From positions 1 to 7,183 of the forward strand of contig USFX01000141.1 in NCBI GenBank assembly GCA_900553965.1: a DNA stretch of 7,183 nucleotides, in the 5' to 3' direction. This document shows, piece by piece, positions 1 to 7,117 of this stretch (its first letter is position 1; the number at the start of each line of letters is the position of its first letter). The notes beneath the pieces were generated by a model that searched no databases, was not told the DNA's origin, and worked only from the letters and a program-made list of their open reading frames with translations. The position numbers and the translations under genes are program-made. The stretch is from an uncultured Prevotella sp. Lineage in GTDB: Bacteria > Bacteroidota > Bacteroidia > Bacteroidales > Bacteroidaceae.

Positions 1-690
1 CAGCGCCGGCTGGGGGAAATGGTGGCGGAGACGACCATCGCCTTCATGGTCTTCATGCTTATCGGCTCCAGCCTCATATTCGACTGCATGAAGACCCGCC
101 AGCAACGCACGGCCTTCCTGATGCTTCCGGCGTCATCGACCGAAAAATTCCTCGCGCGGCTGCTTTACGCCACTGTCGGCTTCTTCGTGATGTTCTTTGT
201 CGCCTCGGTCATGGCCGACGTCCTGCGTCTCGTCATCAGTCTCATCTTCGGTCCGCGCATGTTCGGTTCGATCGTGCTCACAGGCATGGGCGAACTCTAT
301 GACACCGTCACGGGACTGCTGATAGGGTGGAACGAACGGAAGGCCGATTTCTGGCTCTACACACGTGACAGGACTGAAGGATTGTGGAATATGGCCATGT
401 TCGCGTCCGTCGCACTCTTCTTCCACAGTCTCTATATATTTGGCGGTACGATTTTCCATCGCAACACCGTGGTGCTCACGACATTCTCTATAATCGCTGC
501 AGGACTGATGTTCGGATGGCTCGATATTAATCCCGGCATCGTGAGTCTCGGTTTTGGCGACAAACTGGGGATAGCCCACAACCGCATCGACCCATTCGTC
601 TTCGGCGCCCTGACCGCGCTCTGCTATTGGGGCTCATACCGGATATACCGCCGCATGCAAGTCATTAACAACAAATGGACGAACCTATGA
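1..690 (+). CDS. Integral membrane protein, ABC-transporter-associated (5' truncated by window edge)
   Basis: The reading frame is open from base 1. The first ATG in view (position 19) lies inside hydrophobic sequence, so the true start is probably upstream of the window. Numbering from that ATG, hydrophobic stretches at about 5-22, 48-77, 125-146, 150-170 and 192-213 suggest five or six membrane passes, ending in a basic cytoplasmic tail (YRIYRRM). A segment reading LPASSTEKFLARLLY between the first two hydrophobic stretches resembles a recurring motif I recall from Bacteroidales membrane proteins encoded beside an ABC ATPase and a YtrA-type GntR regulator; this is memory, not a search. The overlapping GntR gene supports that context. 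The likely role is an inner-membrane permease-like subunit of an exporter or envelope-stress transporter, with unknown substrate. It could instead be an uncharacterised membrane protein unrelated to transport. Presence of an ATPase gene upstream is inferred. Confidence 0.75.
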   Translation, partial: QRRLGEMVAETTIAFMVFMLIGSSLIFDCMKTRQQRTAFLMLPASSTEKFLARLLYATVGFFVMFFVASVMADVLRLVISLIFGPRMFGSIVLTGMGELYDTVTGLLIGWNERKADFWLYTRDRTEGLWNMAMFASVALFFHSLYIFGGTIFHRNTVVLTTFSIIAAGLMFGWLDINPGIVSLGFGDKLGIAHNRIDPFVFGALTALCYWGSYRIYRRMQVINNKWTNL

Positions 691-1064
691 CAGTGACTTT
701 CAGCAACGACAAGGCCATCTATCTGCAGATGGCCGACCGGCTCTGCGACGAGATCCTGGCCGGGACCTACGGCGCCGACGGACGCATACCGAGCGTGCGC
801 GAATATGCCGTCATGCTCGAAGTGAACACCAACACGGCCGTCAAGGCATACGACGCGCTGGCCCGTGACGGCATCATCTACAACCGGCGTGGCCTCGGCT
901 ATTTCGTCAGTCCCGAGGCGCGCGACACCATCATGCAGTCCCGCCGCCGCGAATTCATCGACCGCACGCTACCCGAGATGTTCCGCAACATGCGTCTGCT
1001 CGACATAGGAATGGACGAGGTGGTGGAAAGGTGGAATGAAGAGAACGGGGATAAAGGCAGATAG
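687..1064 (+). CDS. GntR-family transcriptional regulator, YtrA-like short form
   Basis: This is a DNA-binding regulator of about 125 residues. The N-terminal winged helix-turn-helix is clear: the opening NDKAIYLQMADRLCDEILAG, then RIPSVREYAVMLEVNTNTAVKAYDALARDGI as recognition region, then the wing RRGLGYFVS. The remaining 45 or so residues are a short helical tail, too small for the FadR, HutC or MocR effector domains, which places it in the YtrA-like subgroup. Members of that group usually repress ABC transporter operons that include their own gene. I chose the ATG at 687 because it forms an ATGA overlap with the stop of the upstream membrane gene and gives the N-terminus usual for the family; an in-frame ATG at 675 would add four residues (MDEP). 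The overlap suggests translational coupling and autoregulation. Its operator would lie upstream of the operon, outside the window. Confidence 0.9.
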   Translation: MTVTFSNDKAIYLQMADRLCDEILAGTYGADGRIPSVREYAVMLEVNTNTAVKAYDALARDGIIYNRRGLGYFVSPEARDTIMQSRRREFIDRTLPEMFRNMRLLDIGMDEVVERWNEENGDKGR

Positions 1065-1166
1065 ACAGTTGATTATACGGTGTAAACGTGAAGGCTCAAA
1101 GGCTTAGGCTTGTAGCTATGGAACTGCATTTCGCGTTTATCTTACAAAGGTCTTATAATATATTTT

Positions 1167-1230
1167 TGAACACAGAGACACGGAGACACAGAGTTATATT
1201 GCCCTCTGTGTCTCCGTGTCTCTGTGTTCA
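1167..1230. repeat. Perfect 27-bp inverted repeat made of 8-bp units
   Basis: The arms at 1167-1193 and 1204-1230 are exact reverse complements, separated by a 10-base loop (TTATATTGCC). Each arm is itself a three-unit direct repeat: ACACAGAG (1170-1177), ACACGGAG (1178-1185), ACACAGAG (1186-1193), mirrored as CTCTGTGT, CTCCGTGT, CTCTGTGT on the other side. Neither side is followed by a T-run in the direction of transcription, so it is not a standard rho-independent terminator. It lies between the end of the plus-strand operon and the terminator of the convergent minus-strand gene. A strong hairpin there could stabilise the 3' end of the GntR mRNA or block read-through. It may also be a copy of a dispersed intergenic repeat family. 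Confidence 0.85.
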
Positions 1231-1276
1231 ATGTATAAATTAATTGTCGCTGTCTACTTACGAAAGCCAAGTCTAT

Positions 1277-1323
1277 AAAAAACAAATCCGGGTCGTTTCC
1301 AACCGTTGGAAGCGACCCGGATT
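1277..1323 (-). terminator. Rho-independent terminator of the 878-aa gene
   Basis: Arms at 1285-1302 and 1306-1323 form an 18-bp stem with one mismatch (1296/1312) and a 3-base loop. Read on the minus strand, the GC-rich stem ends in CCCGGATT and is followed at once by TTGTTTTTT (the plus-strand A-run is at 1277-1282). The stem begins 21 bases after the TAA stop of the minus-strand gene. The plus-strand side has no T-run, so the signal is oriented for the minus-strand transcript. Confidence 0.9.
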
Positions 1324-1344
1324 GTGTTATGTGAACGTTATGGT

Positions 1345-3333
1345 TTACTTGACCATGACTTTCTTCGTCTTGACAGCACCGTTGGCATAAACCTCCTTGA
1401 TGATGTTGATGCCCTTGCCGAGCTTGTCAAGTTGCGTGCCGTTGATGCTGTAGATCATCGTGCGGATGACCTCACCCTCGGCAGCCTTGCCGGCGTTGAC
1501 GTTCTGGATGCCTGTCAGATATTCCTTTGACAGCTCGCCCTCGTTCTTGATGTAGAGGTCGAAGACACTGGCGGCCTCTCTGCCGCAAACCTTCACGAAC
1601 ACCTTGTCTGTGCCCTCATAGCCCAGCACGGTCTGCTTCCAGAGACGCTTGACCGTACCTGTCTCCAGCTTGCCGAGCTCAGTCCAGTTGCCGCTCAGCG
1701 TGTCGGTCGTTACGTATGCGAACACGTCGACAGCGCCGCTACCAGTAGTAGAGATGAACGAAACGAGGTCGAACGGACCCTGGAAGGCCTCGGTGCTCTG
1801 AATCCAGCCCGTGAAGTGGGGACCGGCAACGCCGTCAGAGTTGGCTGCGCCGTCCTTTCCGAACGAAATACATCCGCTCGTGATCTCATTGCTGTCGTCG
1901 ATAGCCATCTCGGGGTTGTAGCCGCCGCCGTCGCCGACGTTGTGGGTCGGGTTGTTGCTCTGCCAGAACATTGCCTGGCCGTATGTGCTGACTTCCCAGC
2001 CGTTCTGCGGGTTGACGTTGACAAGCTCGTTGGCGGGCTCGTAGATGGCGTTGCCCTCTTCATCGACACCGCTGATGATGTCGCTGTAGTAGGCATGGCC
2101 GTTCTTGCCGTTGTAGTATGTCGGGTTGGCTGAAGCCGGAGTCCATACGGAAGCCTTGGCGTCCATGTGGGAAACGACGTCCATGCGGACTTTCTCGTTC
2201 TTGACCTTGACGAACAGTGAGGTGGCCTCTGACTGCAGATATGTGTCGTGGGCAGCGGTGAAAGCAGTGATGGTGGTGTGCTTGGTCACGGTGATGGGCG
2301 TGCCGTCATACATTGTGGAGGCAGTGATGGCGTCGCTTCCCGTGAAGTTATAATAGACAACTTCGCCGTCGTTTGCCGGTATGAGAGTAATCTCGGTGTA
2401 GCCGTCGTTCTCGACAACGGAAATCGTGGGAGTCTTGGCCAGCTCGTTGATTTCGATGACCGTCTCGGTTATGTCGCTGAGGTAGTAGCCGTCAGCGATG
2501 GCAATGGCCTTGACAGTGACACCGGCGGTATTGATTTCAAACGGTTCGGTGTAGACAGGACTTGCCATCGTCGGCTCGTTGCCGTCGGTCGTGTAGTAGA
2601 TGATGGCATCGCCGGTAGAGCATCTCAGACTGACTGTTGTGCTATGATTGTTGAAGTCCTGTACGACTGAAGGCTTGGATGTCTTTACCGGTGTCTTCTT
2701 CGTTTTGTTGAGCATGGTGATTGTAGCGGGAAGCATGCCCCCTAATACGCCTGTATCGTCATCGTCCTTTCCGAATATGCTCGGCAACATCATGTATGCG
2801 TTGCGCTTGCTGTTATGTACGTGGATAGCGTTGATACCGTCGCCTGTCTTTGCCCATACGCTGTCTTTTGAGAAATATGAGCCTTCCTCTGCGGTGTAAC
2901 CAATCACAGGAGTCTCATAATAGAGAGCTACCATTCCCTCGTCAAGGATTGTTTCTCCCATTTCGTCGAGGAAGATGGGTGACTCCTGGGCCTTTGCGCC
3001 GACGTTGAGGGTGCTGCTCTCGCTCTGTGTGGCTTTGCCGTAGCCCCATGTCTCATAGAGGCTCGTGCTCAGGTTGAGCATCGGCACGTATGCGATGGCG
3101 CTCTTGATGGTGTTGACGTAGGGCGTCGCGGGGTTGATGGCATTGCTGATTACCACGACATTGAACTTGCGGAGGGAGTCGAGGTCGACTTTCTCGGTCG
3201 TGCTGATGTCGATGTCCAAGATTTTGGCTTCGCTGATTTGGTTGGGGAGATACTCGGCAATCGCGTTGTGGATAGCGTCTGCATCGAGGTCATAGCCTGG
3301 ATAGCTTGAGTCGTAGAGATAGGCAATCTTGGT
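1345..3333 (-). repeat. Tandem gene duplication, copy 1 (homologous with 4411-6384)
   Basis: From residue 217 to its C-terminus this gene aligns with residues 207-863 of its neighbour, with few gaps. The last 63 residues differ at 8 positions. The first 132 residues of the alpha/beta domain differ at 5. The two copies are in the same orientation, about 3.05 kb apart. Confidence 0.9.
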
Positions 3334-3981
3334 CTCTGTTGTCTCGGGACCGTCACCTTTGTCAATTTGGATGAGGGAAATGTCAAGACCGCCGTCGGGA
3401 GCCGTTTTGATGGTCACATCAAGTGAGTCGCCCTCAAGGCCTTCGATGTTCTCGTTGACTTTCCAAACCAGCGTGAAGTCGCCTCGTTCGTCACGTCCTT
3501 CTGCCTCAAAGTCGCTACCGACGCATATTCCGCTCTCAGGACCGGAGATATATTCCATATTGGAGTCACCTTGGAAGCCACGGTTGTTTTTTGACTTGTT
3601 GGCACTTCTTGCTTTCATGGTGATTGTCTGGCCGGGAGCAACACGTAGTGAGAATCCAGAACCTTTGCGGGCTATGCGGAACTTGTTGCTGCCGATAATC
3701 CAGTTACCGCTGTTGGAAAGACCGCTGTTACTGAACTTGATGCCGCTGAGTTCAGGGATGACAACACCGTTGGCCGTCATATCTCCGAAGATTTTGGATG
3801 CGTCTTTGGCTTCTTTGAAAGTTCCGTCACTGTTATATGTGACCGTCCAGGCCCCATCGGCCTCTAAATTGGCCAGCGTCTCGTCGCTGATACCGCTTGT
3901 GAAATCCCATGTCTTCCGCTGCTGTGCGCTTGCGCATAGGGCAAATACGAGAAGCATGGAAAGAGATAAAAACTTTTTCAT
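1345..3981 (-). CDS. Secreted multidomain protein with chitobiase C-terminal-like repeats (paralogue 1)
   Basis: This 878-residue protein of unknown function is probably exported. Residues 1-19 form a type I signal peptide (charged MKK, hydrophobic core, cleavage after ASA before Q20). Residues 22-207 are a beta-rich region opening with TWDFTSG, possibly carbohydrate- or ligand-binding. Residues 217-427 look like an amidotransferase/ThuA-type alpha/beta domain (KIAYLYDSSYPGYD, then VVVISNA) but contain no cysteine, so a classical nucleophile is absent. Residues 434-512 match the CHB_HEX_C_1/Fn3-associated pattern (IYYTTDGNEPT, VYTEPFEI, VKAIAIADGYYLSD); 516-592 look like a degenerate second copy. 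Residues 598-815 resemble a beta-sandwich (NVGDGGGYNPE, WIQSTEAFQGPFDLV). The tail from about 836, including KGINIIKEVYANG and TKKVMVK, resembles a type IX sorting signal but lacks the usual YPNP segment. The ATG at 3981 gives the signal peptide directly. The gene has its own candidate promoter and terminator. Annotation pipelines would probably name it only by the chitobiase-like domain; this does not imply hexosaminidase activity. Confidence 0.9.
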   Translation of the reverse strand: MKKFLSLSMLLVFALCASAQQRKTWDFTSGISDETLANLEADGAWTVTYNSDGTFKEAKDASKIFGDMTANGVVIPELSGIKFSNSGLSNSGNWIIGSNKFRIARKGSGFSLRVAPGQTITMKARSANKSKNNRGFQGDSNMEYISGPESGICVGSDFEAEGRDERGDFTLVWKVNENIEGLEGDSLDVTIKTAPDGGLDISLIQIDKGDGPETTETKIAYLYDSSYPGYDLDADAIHNAIAEYLPNQISEAKILDIDISTTEKVDLDSLRKFNVVVISNAINPATPYVNTIKSAIAYVPMLNLSTSLYETWGYGKATQSESSTLNVGAKAQESPIFLDEMGETILDEGMVALYYETPVIGYTAEEGSYFSKDSVWAKTGDGINAIHVHNSKRNAYMMLPSIFGKDDDDTGVLGGMLPATITMLNKTKKTPVKTSKPSVVQDFNNHSTTVSLRCSTGDAIIYYTTDGNEPTMASPVYTEPFEINTAGVTVKAIAIADGYYLSDITETVIEINELAKTPTISVVENDGYTEITLIPANDGEVVYYNFTGSDAITASTMYDGTPITVTKHTTITAFTAAHDTYLQSEATSLFVKVKNEKVRMDVVSHMDAKASVWTPASANPTYYNGKNGHAYYSDIISGVDEEGNAIYEPANELVNVNPQNGWEVSTYGQAMFWQSNNPTHNVGDGGGYNPEMAIDDSNEITSGCISFGKDGAANSDGVAGPHFTGWIQSTEAFQGPFDLVSFISTTGSGAVDVFAYVTTDTLSGNWTELGKLETGTVKRLWKQTVLGYEGTDKVFVKVCGREAASVFDLYIKNEGELSKEYLTGIQNVNAGKAAEGEVIRTMIYSINGTQLDKLGKGINIIKEVYANGAVKTKKVMVK

Positions 3982-4099
3982 ACGTTACGTTTTAGTTATA
4001 AATATAATGTTAATATGATGTCTGAATTTTGATTCATTTGTCGCTCCGGAAATCCGGTCATGTGATAAAGGCGTTTCAAAATTACAGTGTTTACTGTTG

Positions 4100-4126
4100 C
4101 AAAGGTAGATAAAATCATCGAACAAT
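4100..4126 (-). promoter_or_regulatory. Candidate Bacteroidetes-type promoter of the 878-aa gene
   Basis: On the minus strand, 4107-4100 reads TACCTTTG, an exact match to the Bacteroidetes -7 element TAnnTTTG. A TTG at 4125-4123 could be the -33 element, but the 15-base spacer is shorter than the usual 17-23. Transcription would start near 4093-4095 and give a leader of about 110 bases, AT-rich next to the ATG and with no Shine-Dalgarno sequence. That leader length is close to the one inferred for the paralogue. Confidence 0.6.
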
Positions 4127-4321
4127 GGCCCGTAAAAGCTCCGCGTTATTTGCTTTTCGACTTGATTTTTTGGTTCCGCCCGCTGTTTTGGTGCCTTTTC
4201 CGCGTCATTCGGATGGTTCTTTTACGCTGTTCGGGCATCTTTCCTGTGTTGCTTTGGTATAAATCTTGTGCCGTTCGAACTGTCATTCATTGCCACTTGT
4301 GGCTTCATCTCTGCTTGTGTG

Positions 4322-4366
4322 AAAAGAAATCCGGGCCTCTTCCCGAGATATGGAAGAGGCCCGGAT
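4322..4366 (-). terminator. Rho-independent terminator of the 863-aa gene
   Basis: Perfect 15-bp arms lie at 4329-4343 and 4352-4366 with an 8-base loop. On the minus strand the stem ends in GGCCCGGAT and runs into TTCTTTTC. It begins 44 bases after the TAA stop at 4411. Its 3' half resembles that of the terminator of the neighbouring paralogue (shared CCCGGATTT), which fits the whole unit, including its terminator, having been duplicated. Confidence 0.88.
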
Positions 4367-4410
4367 GGGCGTAATCGGATATTTGAATCCGCTTACTTGA
4401 AAACTGTTGA

Positions 4411-6384
4411 TTATTTAATCATGACCTTCTTTGTCTTGACAGCGCCGTTGGCATAAACCTCCTTAATGATGTTGATGCCCTTGCCAGCCTTGTCAAGCAG
4501 CGTGCCGTTGAGGCTGTAGACCATCGTGCGGATGACCTCACCCTCGGCAGCCTTGCCGGCGTTCACGTTCTTGATGCCGGTGATGTAGTCCTTCGACAGC
4601 TCGCCCTCGTTCTTGATGTAGATGTCGAAGACGCAAGCGCCGTTCTTGCCGCAAATCTTGACGAAGACCTTGTCCGTGCCCTCATAGCCTAATACGGTCT
4701 GCTTCCAAATACGCTTTACGGAGCCGGTCTCGAGTTTGCCGAGCTCTGTCCAATTGCCGCTCAGTGTGTCGGTTGTTACGTATGCGAAAGCGTCAACCGC
4801 ACCGCTTGCGGATGTTGCGACGAACGCAACGAGGTCGAACGGACCCTGGAAAGCCTCTGTGCTCTGAATCCAACCTGTGAAGTCGGGGCCGGCAACGCCG
4901 TCAGAGTTGGCAACGCCGTTCTTGCTGAATGAGAGACAGTTTGAAGTTATATCTTTGCTGTCGTCAAGAGCTGTTTCGGGGTTGTAGCCGCCGCCGTCAC
5001 CGACGTTGTGGGACGGGGTGTTGTTCTGCCACAGCATAACCTGAGAGTATGTGCTGACTTCCCAGCCTTTCAGCGGGTTGACGTTGACAAGCTCGTTGGC
5101 GGGCTCGTAGATGGCATTGCCTTCTTCGTCCGTACCAGTGATGATGTCACTATAGTAAGCGTGCCCGTTCTTGCCGTTGAAGTATCCGTTGGGCCAATCG
5201 GCTTTGGCTGCATCAAGGTGTGAAACGACGTCAAGGCGGACTTTCTCGTTCTTGACATTTACGAACTGCGATACGGTTTCGGACTGCAGATATTCACCCT
5301 GCTCGGCTGTCATGGCCGTGATGGTCGTGTGCTTTGTTACGGTGATGGGGTTGCCGTCGTAAGCAGAAGATGCTGTTGCAAGGTTGCTTTCGGTGAAGTT
5401 ATAGAGGATAACGTCGCCTTCGTGAGCCGGGATGAGGGTGATTTCGGTATTGCCGTCGTTCTCCACAACGGAGATAGTGGGAGACTCTGCTAATTTGTGG
5501 ATTGCGATGTCAACGCTGGCCACATCGCTGAGAGAGTAGCCGTCAGCCATTGCGATGGCTTTCACGGTGATACCGGTGGTGTTGATTTCGAACGGTTCGG
5601 TATAGACAGTGCTTTCCATTGTCGGCTCAGTTCCGTCGGTTGTGTAGTAAATTACGGAATTCTTCGTTGAGCATTTCATGCTTACTGTCGTTGTCAGATG
5701 GTGGAAAGTCTGGCTGATAGAGGGTCTGGCAGTGTTCTGCATGTCTCTCTTCGTCTCATTCAGCATTGAAATTACCGACGGAAGCATCATTTCCACTATG
5801 CCTGTAGCGTCATCGTCTTTTCCGAAGATGGTCGGTAACATCATGTATGCGTTGCGCTCGCCGTTATGTACGTGGATTGCGTTGATGCCGTCGCTTGTCT
5901 TTGCCCATACGCTGTCTTTTGCGAAATAAGAGCCTTCCTCAGCGGTGTAACCAATCACGGGTGTCTCATAATAGAGAGCGAATGTTCCCTCGTCAAGGAT
6001 TGTTTCTCCCATTTCGTCGAGGAAGATGGGTGACTCCTGGGCCTTTGCGCCGACGTTGAGGGTGCTGCTCTCGCTCTGTGTGGCTTTGCCGTAGCCCCAT
6101 GTCTCATAGAGGCTCGTGCTCAGGTTGAGCATCGGCACGTATGCGATTGCGCTCTTGATGGTGTTGACGTAGGGTGTTGCGGGGTTGATGGCGTTGCTGA
6201 TTACCACGACGTCGAGCTTGCGGAGTGAGTCGAGGTCGACTTTCTCGGTAGTGCTGATGTCGATGTCTAAGATTTTGGCGTCGCTGATCTGGTTGGGAAG
6301 ATACTCGGCGATAGCGTTGTGGATAGCGTCTGCGCTGAGGTCATAGCCAGGATAGCTTGAATCATAGAGATATGCGACCTTCGT
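4411..6384 (-). repeat. Tandem gene duplication, copy 2 (homologous with 1345-3333)
   Basis: This is the second member of the direct duplication. Strong similarity stops abruptly at the codon for about residue 207, just before the AYLYDSSYPGYD motif. Upstream of that point only the signal peptide and scattered residues correspond. Confidence 0.9.
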
Positions 6385-7002
6385 GCTGCTTTCACCCGTG
6401 GGCTCATCGCCGACGCAGATATAGTGGAAGTGCATACCGTTGGTGGCTTGCAGCTTTACGTCAACGGCTTCGGAATTGTTGTTGATGAGGACAACGGTTT
6501 CCTTTCCTTTTGTGGTAAACTTTGTCGTCGTGTTGTCCTCTGCGCTTACGACGCCGGCTGTCTTGATCTCAAAACCGCGTGCCTCGGTGTCCTTGTGCGA
6601 GCTGTAGGTAATGGTGATCTTTTCTCCGGCGGGAACCTGCGGTATTGTCACACAGTCTTCACCTTTCTTACCGTTGAGCCAGACGTGAGGGCCCAGTGCT
6701 GCTGACTCAAACTGGATGTTGATGTGCTGGTTGCTCACGTAACCGAAGACAAGACCGGCGGTCTCAGGGATGACCCAGTCTTCTCCGTTTACCTTACAGG
6801 TCAGCTGGCCGGCAGCGGCACGGGCTTTTCCCTCAAAAAATCCTTTGGCAGATTGGTCTGTCCAGCCTTCCGTGTCTCCGGCGAGGTTGTCCGGCGTTGT
6901 CTGGCTGAAGCCATTGTCGAAGTTCCACAGTTTTCTCACTTCCTGTGCGCTGACACCGAACGATGTCATCAGAAGCAGAGCTAAAGATAAAACTTTCTTC
7001 AT
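4411..7002 (-). CDS. Secreted multidomain protein with chitobiase C-terminal-like repeats (paralogue 2)
   Basis: This 863-residue paralogue of the gene at 1345-3981 has the same architecture. Residues 1-19 are a signal peptide (cleavage after VSA before Q20). Residues 21-200 are a beta-rich domain opening with RKLWNFDNG; it differs strongly from the neighbour's but shares an IPE-x-x-G stretch, a P-A-G turn followed by alternating strand residues, and RGF. Residues 207-417 are the cysteine-free alpha/beta domain (KVAYLYDSSYPGYD), nearly identical to the neighbour's over its first 130 residues. CHB_HEX_C_1-like repeats lie at about 425-501 (IYYTTDGTEPT, VKAIAMADGYSLSD) and 507-581. The beta-sandwich-like region covers 583-800 and has an extra cysteine at 790 where the neighbour has serine. 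The sorting-like tail ends KKVMIK. It is probably periplasmic or surface-exposed. Its own candidate promoter and strong terminator argue against co-transcription with the 878-aa gene. Substrate and activity are unknown. Confidence 0.9.
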   Translation of the reverse strand: MKKVLSLALLLMTSFGVSAQEVRKLWNFDNGFSQTTPDNLAGDTEGWTDQSAKGFFEGKARAAAGQLTCKVNGEDWVIPETAGLVFGYVSNQHINIQFESAALGPHVWLNGKKGEDCVTIPQVPAGEKITITYSSHKDTEARGFEIKTAGVVSAEDNTTTKFTTKGKETVVLINNNSEAVDVKLQATNGMHFHYICVGDEPTGESSTKVAYLYDSSYPGYDLSADAIHNAIAEYLPNQISDAKILDIDISTTEKVDLDSLRKLDVVVISNAINPATPYVNTIKSAIAYVPMLNLSTSLYETWGYGKATQSESSTLNVGAKAQESPIFLDEMGETILDEGTFALYYETPVIGYTAEEGSYFAKDSVWAKTSDGINAIHVHNGERNAYMMLPTIFGKDDDATGIVEMMLPSVISMLNETKRDMQNTARPSISQTFHHLTTTVSMKCSTKNSVIYYTTDGTEPTMESTVYTEPFEINTTGITVKAIAMADGYSLSDVASVDIAIHKLAESPTISVVENDGNTEITLIPAHEGDVILYNFTESNLATASSAYDGNPITVTKHTTITAMTAEQGEYLQSETVSQFVNVKNEKVRLDVVSHLDAAKADWPNGYFNGKNGHAYYSDIITGTDEEGNAIYEPANELVNVNPLKGWEVSTYSQVMLWQNNTPSHNVGDGGGYNPETALDDSKDITSNCLSFSKNGVANSDGVAGPDFTGWIQSTEAFQGPFDLVAFVATSASGAVDAFAYVTTDTLSGNWTELGKLETGSVKRIWKQTVLGYEGTDKVFVKICGKNGACVFDIYIKNEGELSKDYITGIKNVNAGKAAEGEVIRTMVYSLNGTLLDKAGKGINIIKEVYANGAVKTKKVMIK

Positions 7003-7117
7003 AAATAATGCTTTTTTTAGTTAGTATAATTATTATATTCTACTTTTTATATTATGCTCAATGGATAACGTAAAGTATTTGCGCATAAGGTTTTCCGATA
7101 GCGTCATTATTCGGTTG

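Larger units (their letters stand above)
3982..4410. other. Intergenic region between the two paralogues
   Basis: This 429-base gap holds the terminator of the upstream paralogue (4321-4366) and the candidate promoter and leader of the downstream one (3982-4126). Between about 4130 and 4320 I see no gene, RNA or repeat. Open frames on the plus strand there (for example 4087-4374) encode low-complexity hydrophobic and Cys/Trp-rich peptides without recognisable domains, and they run across the terminator, so I do not call them. A small palindrome at 4046-4057 (CCGGA-AA-TCCGG) lies within the leader of the 878-aa gene and may be chance. Confidence 0.6.

Noticed and set aside
133..579. A 148-codon minus-strand frame
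   Set aside because: It is antisense to the membrane protein gene and encodes a His/Glu-rich sequence expected from reading hydrophobic codons backwards.
3329..4018. A 229-codon open frame on the plus strand
   Set aside because: It lies antisense to the N-terminal half of the 878-aa gene, has no recognisable domain, and its composition follows from the complementary codons of the real gene.
4046..4057. Small palindrome CCGGA-AA-TCCGG in the leader of the 878-aa gene
   Set aside because: A 5-bp stem with a 2-base loop is weak, has no counterpart in the leader of the paralogue and is easily explained by chance.
4087..4374. A 95-codon plus-strand frame in the intergenic region
   Set aside because: It begins inside the proposed promoter, crosses the terminator stem of the 863-aa gene, and encodes a Trp/Cys/Phe-rich peptide with no domain and no plausible promoter of its own.
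1345..7002. The pair as chitinases or beta-hexosaminidases
   Set aside because: Only the accessory chitobiase C-terminal-like repeats are present. No glycoside hydrolase catalytic domain or its acidic catalytic motif is visible in either protein.
1345..7002. The duplication as a composite transposon or insertion sequence
   Set aside because: No transposase, terminal inverted repeats or target-site duplications were seen around the two genes. The similarity is confined to the coding units and their control signals.
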